From contig CM007990.1 of assembly GCA_002189035.1 (NCBI GenBank), positions 2,356,001 through 2,420,000 on the forward strand: 64,000 nucleotides of DNA, read 5' to 3'. Positions 35,427 to 46,420 of the stretch are shown here, piece after piece. Position numbers and translations under genes: made by a program. The stretch is from Utricularia gibba. Its lineage: Eukaryota; Streptophyta; Magnoliopsida; Lamiales; Lentibulariaceae. The notes beneath the pieces are model-generated. The model did not search any database, was not told the DNA's origin, and worked only from the letters and a program-made list of their open reading frames with translations. Position 1 is the stretch's first letter. Each line of letters starts with the position of its first letter.

Positions 35427-37229
35427 CAACTCATGTTTAGGAGTAGAGGAATCAAGAAAGTAATCTAATTTCACAGGATTACTTGGAATTAATTCAACAA
35501 CCTTAAATCTTTGTATCAGAGAGAGTTAAAGAGATGTGTCTCTAATGATATCCCTGCTGATTTTTACTTCTCAATCTTCGCTAGCTCCACATCAGTTGTT
35601 TGTAGTATCTTTACGAAAAACCCCTTAATTCTGCAATACTTTCTGCATGCATCGCTTCAATCTCTGAATGAAAATCAATAGGTTCATTAATCTTTTGTCT
35701 CTTCTGTTTCATTTGATTTTGCACCTTCTTAGACTCTATTTCTTTGTTATTGATTTCGGGTATGTGGTCCATTGTATCTGATCCATCAGATTCTAGTGAA
35801 TTTGCTGAATCTACAAAGAAGGGTTGAGTTGGAGTACCACCATCATATGGAGTTTAGACTGTATACTTTAGGAATATGATTGCTTCATCAATTTCAAGTA
35901 AAGTTTAACTACATCCAACAACAGGCCCTTCTCTCTTCTTTTATTTTTGGACTAGCTTATTCATAATTCATAGATCCCTTTCTTTTTGCTCTGTCATTTC
36001 CAAAAATCGCAATCCAGTCATAGTAATCAACTAAGATTTGTATCGTAAATCATACAACTTAAACATTGCTAAAAAAAATAGATATTTCATAACCAAAAAC
36101 ACTCCCTTCATTAAATAAAAAAAGAGAAAAAGATAGTCTTCTTGTAGCTCTTGCAATTTAGACCACAACTTGTTGCATGCATCTCACATATTAGTAATGT
36201 TCTTGAAACCTGTTCTGAAGCATGTCAAGAAAGATATCAAGATGTAATAATCCTTATTCCATATGATTTGCTTAGACTTAATGTGAGGATGGACTCAAAT
36301 TGCCGACTCAAGTTGTAGTTTGAGAAATTCATTTTATAAGTCCGATTTCTTCATTGCATACATCTATAAGTGCGATTATTCATTGCAGTTCTAGAAAACT
36401 CTTTTCTGATTATTTGATTATGATTCATCAACTAAAGCCTCTGCTAGGCCACTACGAAGTTATGTAGTATTGGATCATCAATATCCCTAAAAATAAACTA
36501 TGAAGTTATATAGTAATGCATACACCCATTGACTATTTTTTTTGACAACCAGAAAAATACATAAAAGAAGAAAAGAACATCTCGAATATCGAACCTAGGA
36601 CTTGGAGCCTTCTTCCTCGTCATTATTCGGATCTTCAGAAGTGTTGAAGATAAATAAAAAATTATATAATGAGAGTATTTTTAATATTTTACATTTATCT
36701 AAATCTAAAAACTTTCAAAAAAAAATGACAATTTGTCCTATCACAAAAAAACTCAATCATACATATCAAACATAAAAATGTATAATCTCTTATATTTAAT
36801 ATACATCAATCACAAATAATCTAAAATCCTCATTATCTAATCTCCAGTACCTAACATGCCTTTTATTTTATACGAGTTCAATGATTGAATTGAAGTTTAA
36901 AAAAATTTCAAATTGCAAAGATACAATGATGAAAACAATGGTGTTCGAAATGAAAACAAAAATTTGATTGAATTTAATAAAACAAAAATTTATGAAAGCA
37001 ATAATAATATAGATTGAATTTAAATTTCATTTTCACTATTCAGAAGTACAAATTTTTTCCCAAATATATATTATACATTTTGTATTCTATTTTTCCAACA
37101 ATCAAGTATTATTTCTAATCATTTTTCCCATACCTTTAAAAAGTTAGATTTGATTGATGCACATGGGTTTCACTTTGCAAATTTTTTTTTCTGTTATTCA
37201 TATCATATCATTCTAGTCGATGTTTAAAA
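35427..37229. other. Intergenic DNA, no gene recognised
   Basis: The left part (35430-36000) reads on the minus strand as short Lys/Glu-rich frames without a known motif. The right part is AT-rich. I found no LTR ends, transposase motif or RNA gene. Confidence 0.45.
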
Positions 37230-39260
37230 ATAGTTACCACCCCCATTGTGTTTTCATAACACACAGCTTCTTCTTTGTTATAAGGAAATTCTTTTTGAGG
37301 ATAATATACTCAACTATGGAAGTTATATTTCTTACAACAAACCCTCTTGAACAAATCATGCAGTTTCACATAGACACTAAACTGGACGATCTACAATTTG
37401 AGTTGTATGAGATAATAGAAGTTTCAACTCCCTAGATGATTTACTGTCATCCCAAATGGACCTACTCATTCTGCACAACTCTAGCCCCAAAATTATTCTG
37501 GAGGATTTATTTGTCATACTTGACACTCATCTGTTCACAATAAGTTCAAGTGGAGTTTGTATTTTGGGGCATTCATCCCAACCTTTTGATTATTATCAAA
37601 TACCGGATCTAAAAGATGTGGCTACTGAAAACAATTATAATGATTTTTTACAAGAAAATCTAGATGATTATGTCGAGTTTGACTTTGGTCTAGGCCCAAA
37701 TATCGATGTTGATTCAATGCAAAATTATAAAAATGAATACGAAGTGCGTAGTACAAGTGTTCCTCTTAAAGGAGATCATGAAACCTTGTATTTTGAGGTA
37801 GAAGAGGAAGAACTAGAAAAAGACTTAGAGGACATAGAATGCATACCGATGGCTGGTTTGTTGTTGGAGGGAGGGGGGGGGGGGGGAGGAGACCTTGCAG
37901 ATGAACCACTTCCACCACCCTACATTGATATTTTTTCATAGTGAACCAGAACAGATACCGATGGCTAGTTTTCTATTAAGGAAGATTTTTGTAGAGAAGC
38001 CTCAAATTTTCTACAAATTAGAAAAGAGTACATAGTAATTGATAGGTAACCAAGGATGCTAACAATAATAGCAAATGGAGAATTCATGCTGCTTACTAAA
38101 CTCAATGTGTAGATAGCTTCGTGTCGGTTTTTTATAACACAAATTTTAATGAGAATATATTGTGGCGATAGCGAAATCATTTGTGGAAGCAAATATAGGT
38201 ACAAATGTGGTGATGGTAATTACTACTATTCAAACTTATACTAGTTATAGAATTTCATATCATCGTACATGATATGGTTAGCATAAGGCTTTCGAGCTCA
38301 TTCATGGCATTTGGATGGTGCCCTTATAAACGTTTCTGAGTTTTTTGAATGAGATGGATATCAAAAATCCTGAGATAGTGATTGATCGGGAAAACAAAGG
38401 TGATGGCATCACTACACACTATTTGTTTTGGACATTTGGTTCATGTATCCATCAATACTAGTACTCAAGGTCCGATATGTTAGATGATACAACACACCTA
38501 TATGACACCTTTAGACACAACTAGCGGCAAACTTCTTCCACTGACGTGTTGTTGTTGATGAAGATATCTACCAGTTTTGGTAATGTTTTTTGGATAAATG
38601 AGGGGTTCACATCTCCTTCAATACCCACTTGCCTCATTTAAAATAGGCATGGGTTAATTAAAAAATGATGCAAAAAAGTTCTCGTGTTTGATGTCACTAT
38701 TGTTGTTACTTCTGCTCCAATTTCTTCGATCATTATAAGCTTGAGAATATGCCTGTTCATCAAAGAAAATTTGATGGAATACAAAGAGAAATTTAATGTT
38801 TATATGAAGAGAATCAGAGAGAAGAGCATGAGTGTGCTCACATATTTATCCCAAATGAAACCCGAAACTTGAGTAATATTGCACAATGGATGTTGAAGGT
38901 TCGGCACTATGATGATTAATCAAGTTGAGGGAATGAACGCAAAACTTCGTCTAAATCATTTATATGTATATTTTTTATTTGCATCTACTTAATATCACTA
39001 TGAATTTGCAGACCACTTTTAAAGGGTATAAGAAATGATCAAACAAATGCGTAAATTGTTTGATCATTGGGATAAGTCTATCCCACATGCATGGGTGAAG
39101 GTTTACGATCACATAGAAATGATCGTCCATGTGTAAAGCTGTAGGCATCAAACTAAGCTAACGAATGATAAAGTGTGTGTCTTACAGTTAAAAAAAAGGC
39201 AATTGTAGTTGCATGAAGTGGAAAAACTACGGAGTACAACGCTTGCATGCTTGTAATATT
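37230..39260 (+). pseudogene. Mutator-like (MULE) transposase remnant 1
   Basis: Frames at 37310-37941 resemble the variable N-terminal half of plant MULE transposases. They include a 161-residue acidic frame (37456-37941) with runs of Glu/Asp and a seven-glycine run encoded by a G homopolymer. Farther on, about 38430-38520 decodes to a decayed catalytic-core entry, CIHQY, SRSDML and DDTTHLYDTF. In MULEs this region reads CIxxFxxCRPVIxIDGTHLYGxY; the second aspartate of 'DD' lies where the family has the catalytic one. Sequence to 39260 is consistent with the remainder but shows no clear SWIM zinc finger. Many stops are present. Confidence 0.6.
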
Positions 39261-39626
39261 TATGAATATATTTCAATAATGTAAGCTTGCAAATTGTTGA
39301 ATGGTTACCCAATAAATGTAGTCATGGTTTAATAGCCCATCTCTACATGTATTGCAATAAAAAAAAATAGCAGTTGGATTCAATAGTTATATTCAACGAC
39401 TATATGATTAGTTAATAAAAACTAGCTATAATATCTTATAACACTTAAATTCATTATTTTAATAAATATAATATCATAAATATTTTCTATAAATACCATA
39501 TATATTACATACATTCTAATTTCAATTTCACACATTGATTTTGTTTCTTTCATACATTCTCCTATTTTCTACACAAGTACTCATCCTCATTTTTACATCT
39601 ACATTCTCGTTCATTTTACAAGTTCA

Positions 39627-41215
39627 ATGGCTTCCTCATTCATAGATGTACATTTCTTTTGTCGTGACAATAATTTCAAGGATTGTACTATTCACATAAT
39701 ATTAGACAGAGCCCCGGACAAATATCTTCATCTAAAAAAAGAGGAATCAAGTTTGAAGAAATCTATCATCACTTATATGCTATAATAGGTACAAATCTAA
39801 ATCAATATTCCCTTAAAATTATTGCTCGATACATTGACGTCAAACTGGGTGCACCAAACTATATTTTCATTACCGATGATTACTCTTTATGTTTTTTGTT
39901 CCATCTTATCAACACAGCTCGCTATCGATATGTTCATTGCACTAGAAAATGCTCCTTTTAACACCACTGATGCATTTGAAAGAAGAGGTATATCTTATTT
40001 TTTTATCAAGGTGGAAATGTCAATTTGAATACACCGAACGAAGATCATGTATCTAATATATCAAGAATACAAATGAATCACAATGAATCATACGAATGAC
40101 AAGATGATATGATGCTCACTTATTTTCCTGATGTAAAAGTCATGTTGCAAGAAGAAAATGAAGGTAATAATTTTTGTTGTTAGATGGGAATTTCATGTTA
40201 AAGACTTGCAATGCACACTACAAGTTAATTTTTTAGGAGAATCATGACAATCGATCAAGATGTGCATGGAAACTAGAAGCATGCTTTCAAAAAAAAATAT
40301 GGAAAATTACATCAATACAAGAACCTTATATCTGTGATGCTCGTAACTCTTTGCCAATAGAACATATCTATTGAAGCAATTTCTTGCAAGGGAATTTTAA
40401 GAAGTCCTAAGAGATAGACTAAGTATTAAAGCTTCCAAGATTTAAGAAATGATACTTCAAAAGTTTAGGCTCAAGGTTTACTATTGGAAAGCATGGTCTA
40501 TCCTAATAAGAGGATACAAAATTGTCTATGGTATATGGGAGGAGTCAACAGCACAATTGTGATTTTAGGCTACATTTGAGAAAGCAAATGAATACTTTGA
40601 AGATTGTCCTGATACAGCTTGAAAATAGAAGGTTAATGATCTTATAGTCGATAATTTCAGTAGAGAGTCCATGACTGCTTCTTTTATGGAGATAGGTTCA
40701 ATACGGAGGACACTTTACATGGCTGATATTTCGCATATAAGGTGCACTTGTGGATTTTGGCAGAGTTTTACAACCATGCGCAACAAGTAATTTATCAAAA
40801 AAAATTCTTTAATAAATTATAAATTGTTTAGATCACTAATCTCATATTTCTACAGGCATGTCATAGTTTTCATATTCAACCTCAACAATTTATCGATAAG
40901 CTATATTCGATGAAAAAGTTGGTTGGTACATATAAGAGTGAATTGCAACCTCTTCAACATAAATCTCATTGGGATCCATCACCATTTATATTGAACCCAA
41001 ATCCTGCGAGACTACATGAACGATGTTGGGGGTGATAGACAACAACTCATAGACAAGGACCAATGGACTGGACAACTAGTAGTTCAAACACAAGAAGATC
41101 CTCTATGCATTCAAGTCGTGCAGAATACAAGGATCCATCTATTTATTTGACGCAACATTCCTTATATGATGCTTTTGCACCATTATTTAGAACAAGAGTG
41201 TCACAAAATTAAGTA
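39627..41215 (+). pseudogene. MULE transposase remnant 2 (N-terminus joined to SWIM end)
   Basis: The segment starts MASSFIDVHFF at 39627. The next frames include YSLKIIARYIDVKLG and FITDDYSL, typical of MULE N-termini. It continues with NDNRSRCAWKLEACF-like and TCGFWQ (RCTCGFWQSFTT, about 40739-40775) sequences, the start of a SWIM zinc finger. The usual tail, CHSFHIQPQQFIDKLYSMKK with LVGTYKSELQPL, lies at about 40860-40960. The catalytic core expected between about 40240 and 40570 is largely unrecognisable, so this copy seems internally deleted as well as full of stops. Confidence 0.65.
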
Positions 41216-41412
41216 TACACAATTTAATAAACTTGAGTCAAGAGTTATTAATCATTATTCACAAAAGTTATTATGATGCTTTCATGAACTCTACTCAAGA
41301 ATCTTATTCAAAAAAGGTGCTCAAATAGTTCACAAAATGTTTGTCAACTTAGAATTTTTTATATTTTTTTGGATTCTAATTTATAAATTTATTTAGTTTA
41401 TAAATGTTATTT

Positions 41413-41745
41413 GGATCGAGTTTCTTATTTTTTTAAAAAAAGTATATTACACTCGATATTTGTATTTTATTTGGATAGAGTGTATATTTTTAATTTTAAA
41501 ATTACATTACACTCAACTTGTAGGTGTTATGCATATCGAATGTATTTTTTTATTTTAAATATATATTACACATCATTTGATCATTTGAAATATTTTAAAT
41601 CGAATGTTTATTGGTTATATATTTCACTTATTATATTACATATCATTTGGTAGTTTGAATGATTTAGATCAAATGTTTGTTTATTTTTATTTTAATTTAT
41701 GTTATACGTATTTTAATGTTTAAAATTAATTAGATTGAGTGTTTA
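41413..41745 (+). repeat. Degenerate tandem repeat, about 60-68 bp unit, five copies
   Basis: A unit that opens with 'ggatcgagt' or 'atcgaatgt', runs through T-rich sequence and contains 'tattacac(t)c' or 'tattacatatcatttg' recurs about every 60-68 bp. Starts lie near 41416, 41475, 41535, 41600, 41666 and 41731. Copies share word order but not exact sequence. The array directly follows the end of MULE remnant 2, where subterminal repeats of such an element would lie. Confidence 0.6.
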
Positions 41746-42699
41746 TTTGTTATTTATTATGAAATTGTTTTTTATGTTGTCATTCAACTGTTAATTATAT
41801 TATTTATTTTGAACATTATTGTAATCATTATCTATTTGTATGGTTATGATTTATTGTTAATTAATCATCACCAACAAAACCTAATTATATATATATATAT
41901 ATAACGTAAAAATAGTTATTAATTATTTTGAATATATGAAATATGTTTTATTATTTTATTATTTTTCTTAACTTAATTAAAGGTATTCAACAAACAAAAA
42001 AAGCAAGAGGTATTCATCTAATTTTACAAAAACGTGGAGTATTCAGCCAATAACTTTTTTGTAGATGAGTATTTTTGGTATATATGTTGTCTAATTTTAT
42101 AGATTTTACATATGAACTTTTTCAAAATTTTTATTTTAAAACTAAAGTTTTGAAAAATCGTATGTCTTCAATACCAATGATTTTTGGAAAAAAAATTTCA
42201 TGCGTATGTTCGTAAATTATTTTTTGAATAAAAATACACATTTTGACAATTACATTACGAGAACAAACGTTTACTAATGAGCTTTTATTTCAGTATACAT
42301 ATTGAGGAATGCAATGTAATTAGGGTTACAACTATTGTTAGCTACCAAAAAGAAATCTTCCGATTCTTGTTAGCCATCACGATCCACCGTGATTGTTGAC
42401 CCATTGCCCTCTTGACCCACCACAATCATCCTCGTGATGTGGCCCGTCGCCCAACCACGACTCTGAGTTGGTGTTCTTAGATTCTGGGTTTTATTGTTGA
42501 TGGTTTTAGATTCATTTCTTATGTCCTTCTTTGAATCGTAAGTTTATTGGACAAATCTAGAATCATATCGGTTTAATTTATTGTAGCTTTTCAATTGATT
42601 TGGTTCCATAGGTTCTAACTATGAGTGATTTGGATACTATGGAATCATACAATTTATTTGGAGGAGGAATTTCAATATGAATCCAGTAGGTTGCAACCT
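41746..42699. other. AT-rich DNA between MULE remnants
   Basis: It contains a TA microsatellite at about 41887-41903 and a GC-richer island at 42370-42470. No gene was recognised. The right part may include the N-terminal coding region of the next MULE. Confidence 0.45.
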
Positions 42700-44945
42700 C
42701 TATGCTCGTTCGATGTTAAACCAGTATCTAAAATTGAGTGAAAGGAAGAATGGATACTTTAAGCGCATGAGTCTGCCACTCAAGACATTGAGCTATATGA
42801 TCATTAGGATGAAGAGATTGTATATTGTAACTCGAAACAAGAATGGAAAGGATTAAATCTTAGGTAAGCCCTAAGCTATTTTGTTATATTAATAATAGTT
42901 AAGGATTAATCTCTAATTATTTCTTTGAATATCAATAATTCTTTCTATCTGATTTCTAGATATAAGTGTTATGTGCTATGTTTATAATTCTTCTGAGTTT
43001 ACTTATAATGCATGTGAGTGGTTCCTACGTGTCTTTATTTGCGATTTCTATTTATTATTCATAAAAGTCTATTTCTTACTATATAGGGAAGGAATATTAT
43101 TTGGTAGCGAAATAGCAGCATGGGATGCCATCGCTGCTTATTGTATTCAGGAACGGATTCAATGAAAATTTAAGAGGAATGACCATAGATACATCTGTGT
43201 TGTGTGTGAAGATGGTTGTGACGAAAGATGTAGTTGGGTTGTAGCCATCTCGGGTCCCCGTCCAGATGGAGATTAGTAATTGTCTAAGTATCATAGTGAG
43301 CATTGTAGTTCATGTGACGAAAAGTTGACTGAAAATAAGTCTTTAAAACTCAAACATCTAGTGAGACTCTTTGAGGATAAATTATTAGGTGAGCCAGACA
43401 TTACCACTCGGGATTTTAGGCACCACATCAATTTAACAACATCTATGTGGGTGGATCCTATGCAAGCACATGTGGCTCGGAAGAAGGTATTAGGAGATAG
43501 TGATGGGAAGCTAGCAACGGAGTACTCAATGATTGGTCGGTATTGTGCACAATTAGTTCTATCTTATCCTTGAACTACTATTAACTTAGTCCTCTCACCT
43601 CCTGACATCAACAATACTTATCGACGATTTGAAAAACTCTACATTTGTTTGGATGCCTGTAAAATGGGCTGGAGGCATTGTTGACCATTTGTTGGTGTTG
43701 ATGGTTGTCATCTCAAAGGTAAATGGGGTGGCTAGATTTTGAGTGCATGCACATTTGATGTTGATCAACACATTTTACCACTAGCATACACAGTTGTGGA
43801 TACTGAGAGCGAGAACACATGAACGTGGTTCTTAAGTCTTCTTAAGGTTAATTTGGGTATTACAGAGGATAACATGCATGAGTTCACGTTCAGGGCGGAT
43901 AGGGGCTTGAGACTAAAGCATGCCATGCATATTGTACTACCTTCAGTACATGTAAGACTTTATTTTCTATGTATGGTTAATTGAACATATGTAGTATTTA
44001 ATTGATTTAAAGTGTATGGTGATTTATGTAGTTGTGGTATTGCGTTAGACATCTACAAGAGAATGTAGGAGCACGTTCAAATGCTGTCAAGACTCAAGTT
44101 TGGAAGTATGCAACCGCATCCACGCCAACTATATGGAGAATGGAAATGAATGCCCTTAGCCAATTGAACACCAATGCAGATAGTAGACTGGGTAAAATAA
44201 ACTCAACTAGGTGGATGCATGACTACCTCACTGAGGATGCCAAATGTGGAGCTTTAACAAACAACATTTTGGAGTCTTGGAATGCCTCCTTACTTGATGC
44301 ATGGTGATTATCAATACTACGGATGCTTGAAGAGATCAGATTGACCATCGCCAATCGATTTAACAAGCAACATGCAAAGGCATTCAAGTGGAAATATAGA
44401 TACTCTCCATCATCCATGCAAATTGTAGAGAACAACTCCATACAAGAGGCTGGTGTGGAGATCAGATGTACGGATTAATGGCACTGGAAATGGGTCAAGG
44501 GATTGCATCGTTACCATGTTAACCTTCAGGACTCCACATGTTCTCGTCGGATGTGGCAACTAACTGGTAAGAACTTGTGTTAGTCACAAATTATATTTGC
44601 TTTCTTACTTGATAAACTGCAGGTATACTATGAAAAAACGCTGTGTGAGCTATACAAACCAAGTGTGATAATCCAAGGGATCACATACAAGATTGGTATA
44701 ATGATATGCATTTTAAAGAAATATAAGCTCGCTCCATTCATGGTAATGACCATGAAAAATTTTTTTGTTGTTAATTTTTTGCTTCACTTTATTAACTTTT
44801 GCTTGATAGGTATGCCAGATAGTAGGGAATGGACAATGTTAAACAAGAGTAACATACTACCTCCGATGTTCCATATGACACCTCATGAAAGACCTAAGAA
44901 GCATAAAAAAGACCACCTTACAAAAACAATCGCCTCATAAGAAAT
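42700..44945 (+). pseudogene. MULE transposase remnant 3
   Basis: Domains appear in order. A MuDR-type DNA-binding region lies at 43090-43570 (YICVVCEDGCDERCSWVVAI, then HINLTTSMW and ATEYSMIGRYCAQL). The catalytic core is at 43620-43950, with RRFEKLYICLDACKMGWRHC, VGVDGCHLKGKWGG, LAYTVVDTESENT and TFRADRGLRLKHAMHIVLPS. After a possible GT-AG intron (about 43952-44030) come WYCVRHLQENVGARSNAVK and LGKINSTRWMHDYL. The tail has ILESWNASLLDAW and WTMLNKSNILPPMF. The first catalytic aspartate region VDGCHLKG is intact, but stops follow HC and WGG. It differs clearly from remnants 1 and 2 and belongs to another MULE lineage. Confidence 0.8.
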
Positions 44946-46420
44946 AGAAGAAAGTTGGAACAAGACAATTACAATTTTTTCGTGCATGTGAATACACGAG
45001 GTAGAACACACGGACATGTGAGTTGAACTCCAAAAAAAAAAGGTAGTCTACTATATTGGATCATAGGGTTGTTCCATATGGTGTGATATTATTTTTTTTC
45101 AAAGTATATTGTTTCTTCATTATAGGAAGAGGAAGGTTGTAGAAAAAAATGAAGGAAATGACAAAGAAACACAAAAACTATCCAAGGGAACAGAGTCAAA
45201 GGTCACTTTTGATCAACCCAAAAATCTGGCTACATCAAAGGGAAATACAAACGTGCTAAATAAAGACAAAAAGGTATGATTTTTTAATAGTTTTTTCATC
45301 CTTGAGTTTATGTGTTTAGTTTGTCCAAAATCAAGATGCACAAGTGAAACAAGAGAAGACTTCGAGCACGGAGAGTTCTCACCCCCACGATGGCGGGACA
45401 GTGGTTTGTCAACGTCCAAAATGTCATTCTTTCATCTAAAAATTCCACTAAAAAACCAAAACAGAGGATGAAGGATTGCGAGGAGAAGAAGTGTCTTCTT
45501 GGCTTTTTTATGTATGGAATCCGTAGTGACTTGATTTTATAGAAGTGTTATGTCATATTAGATGTGAGATTCCAAAAGAGCAACTGGAAATTTTTTTATT
45601 TCATTGACCCTCTATATTTCAATGAGTGGATTGGTACTGAGGATAGAGTTCGTAGAATATTTCACCATCGACCAGCCTTCCTCACTTGCCCCTACATGGT
45701 GTGGCCTATTGTTTATCGGTAAGATGCACTTTGCTTCATGTTTGAACATTACATACAATGTGTTTAACTTGCTATGTTCTACAATTAGAAGTCATTGGAT
45801 GGTGACAATATGCTATAACTTTGAAGATGCTCACAATAGAATGATCATTGTTTTAAATTCTTTGGCTGCAAGAGATGCACTATGTCTAGCGGAAGAAGAT
45901 TTGTATAGGTACTAGAAATTATTATACTACATCAATCAATAAATTAGCTAAGAATAATTCACTACTTTACTTTTGTAGGTGTCTTAAATACATTCTAGGG
46001 TACGCAACGCCTTCTTTCGATGTTATTTAAGTTATGTATTGAAAATATTTTAGCACCTCTTCTCTTAACACTTAGGTTTGATGAATTAAGTCTAAACTTA
46101 AGTACTCTCTCAAGTGACACGAAAGCCAGATCCTAGTGTCGATTCTAACCAAATCACTTTCCTTTTATGTAGAGATGGGCATGATTACGGTTCAAACCAT
46201 TGATCCAGCGAGTTGACTCGTAGTGAGTCGACTCGCAACTCATACTCGGTGGAAATGAGTATAAATCAACTCCACGTTCATCGGTACAAGTCAACTCACC
46301 GAGCCAACTAGATTTTTTTATAATAAAATATAATTTGCGTCAAGCCAAGCCACAAAAGACAATATTGTGACTTTGATCAGATTGAGGATTTGAAAGAGTT
46401 TCATTTCTATCATTTTCTAC
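44946..46420 (+). other. MULE downstream region with an unrecognised coding-like segment
   Basis: Lys-rich frames at 45120-45280 may be the end of the MULE protein. At about 45590-45735 one frame is open and has a protein-like pattern (YFNEWIGTEDRVRRIF, then HHRPAFLTCPYMVWPIVY), and the neighbouring frame continues with LCFMFEHYIQCV. I do not recognise this family. The stretch 46170-46330 carries repeated short words around 'gagttgactcg' and 'tcaactcac' and borders the hAT insertion. Confidence 0.4.

Noticed and set aside
41413-41745. CRISPR array
   Set aside because: The units are diverged and lack uniform repeats and unique spacers. The window is clearly plant nuclear DNA, so a degenerate tandem repeat is the right description.
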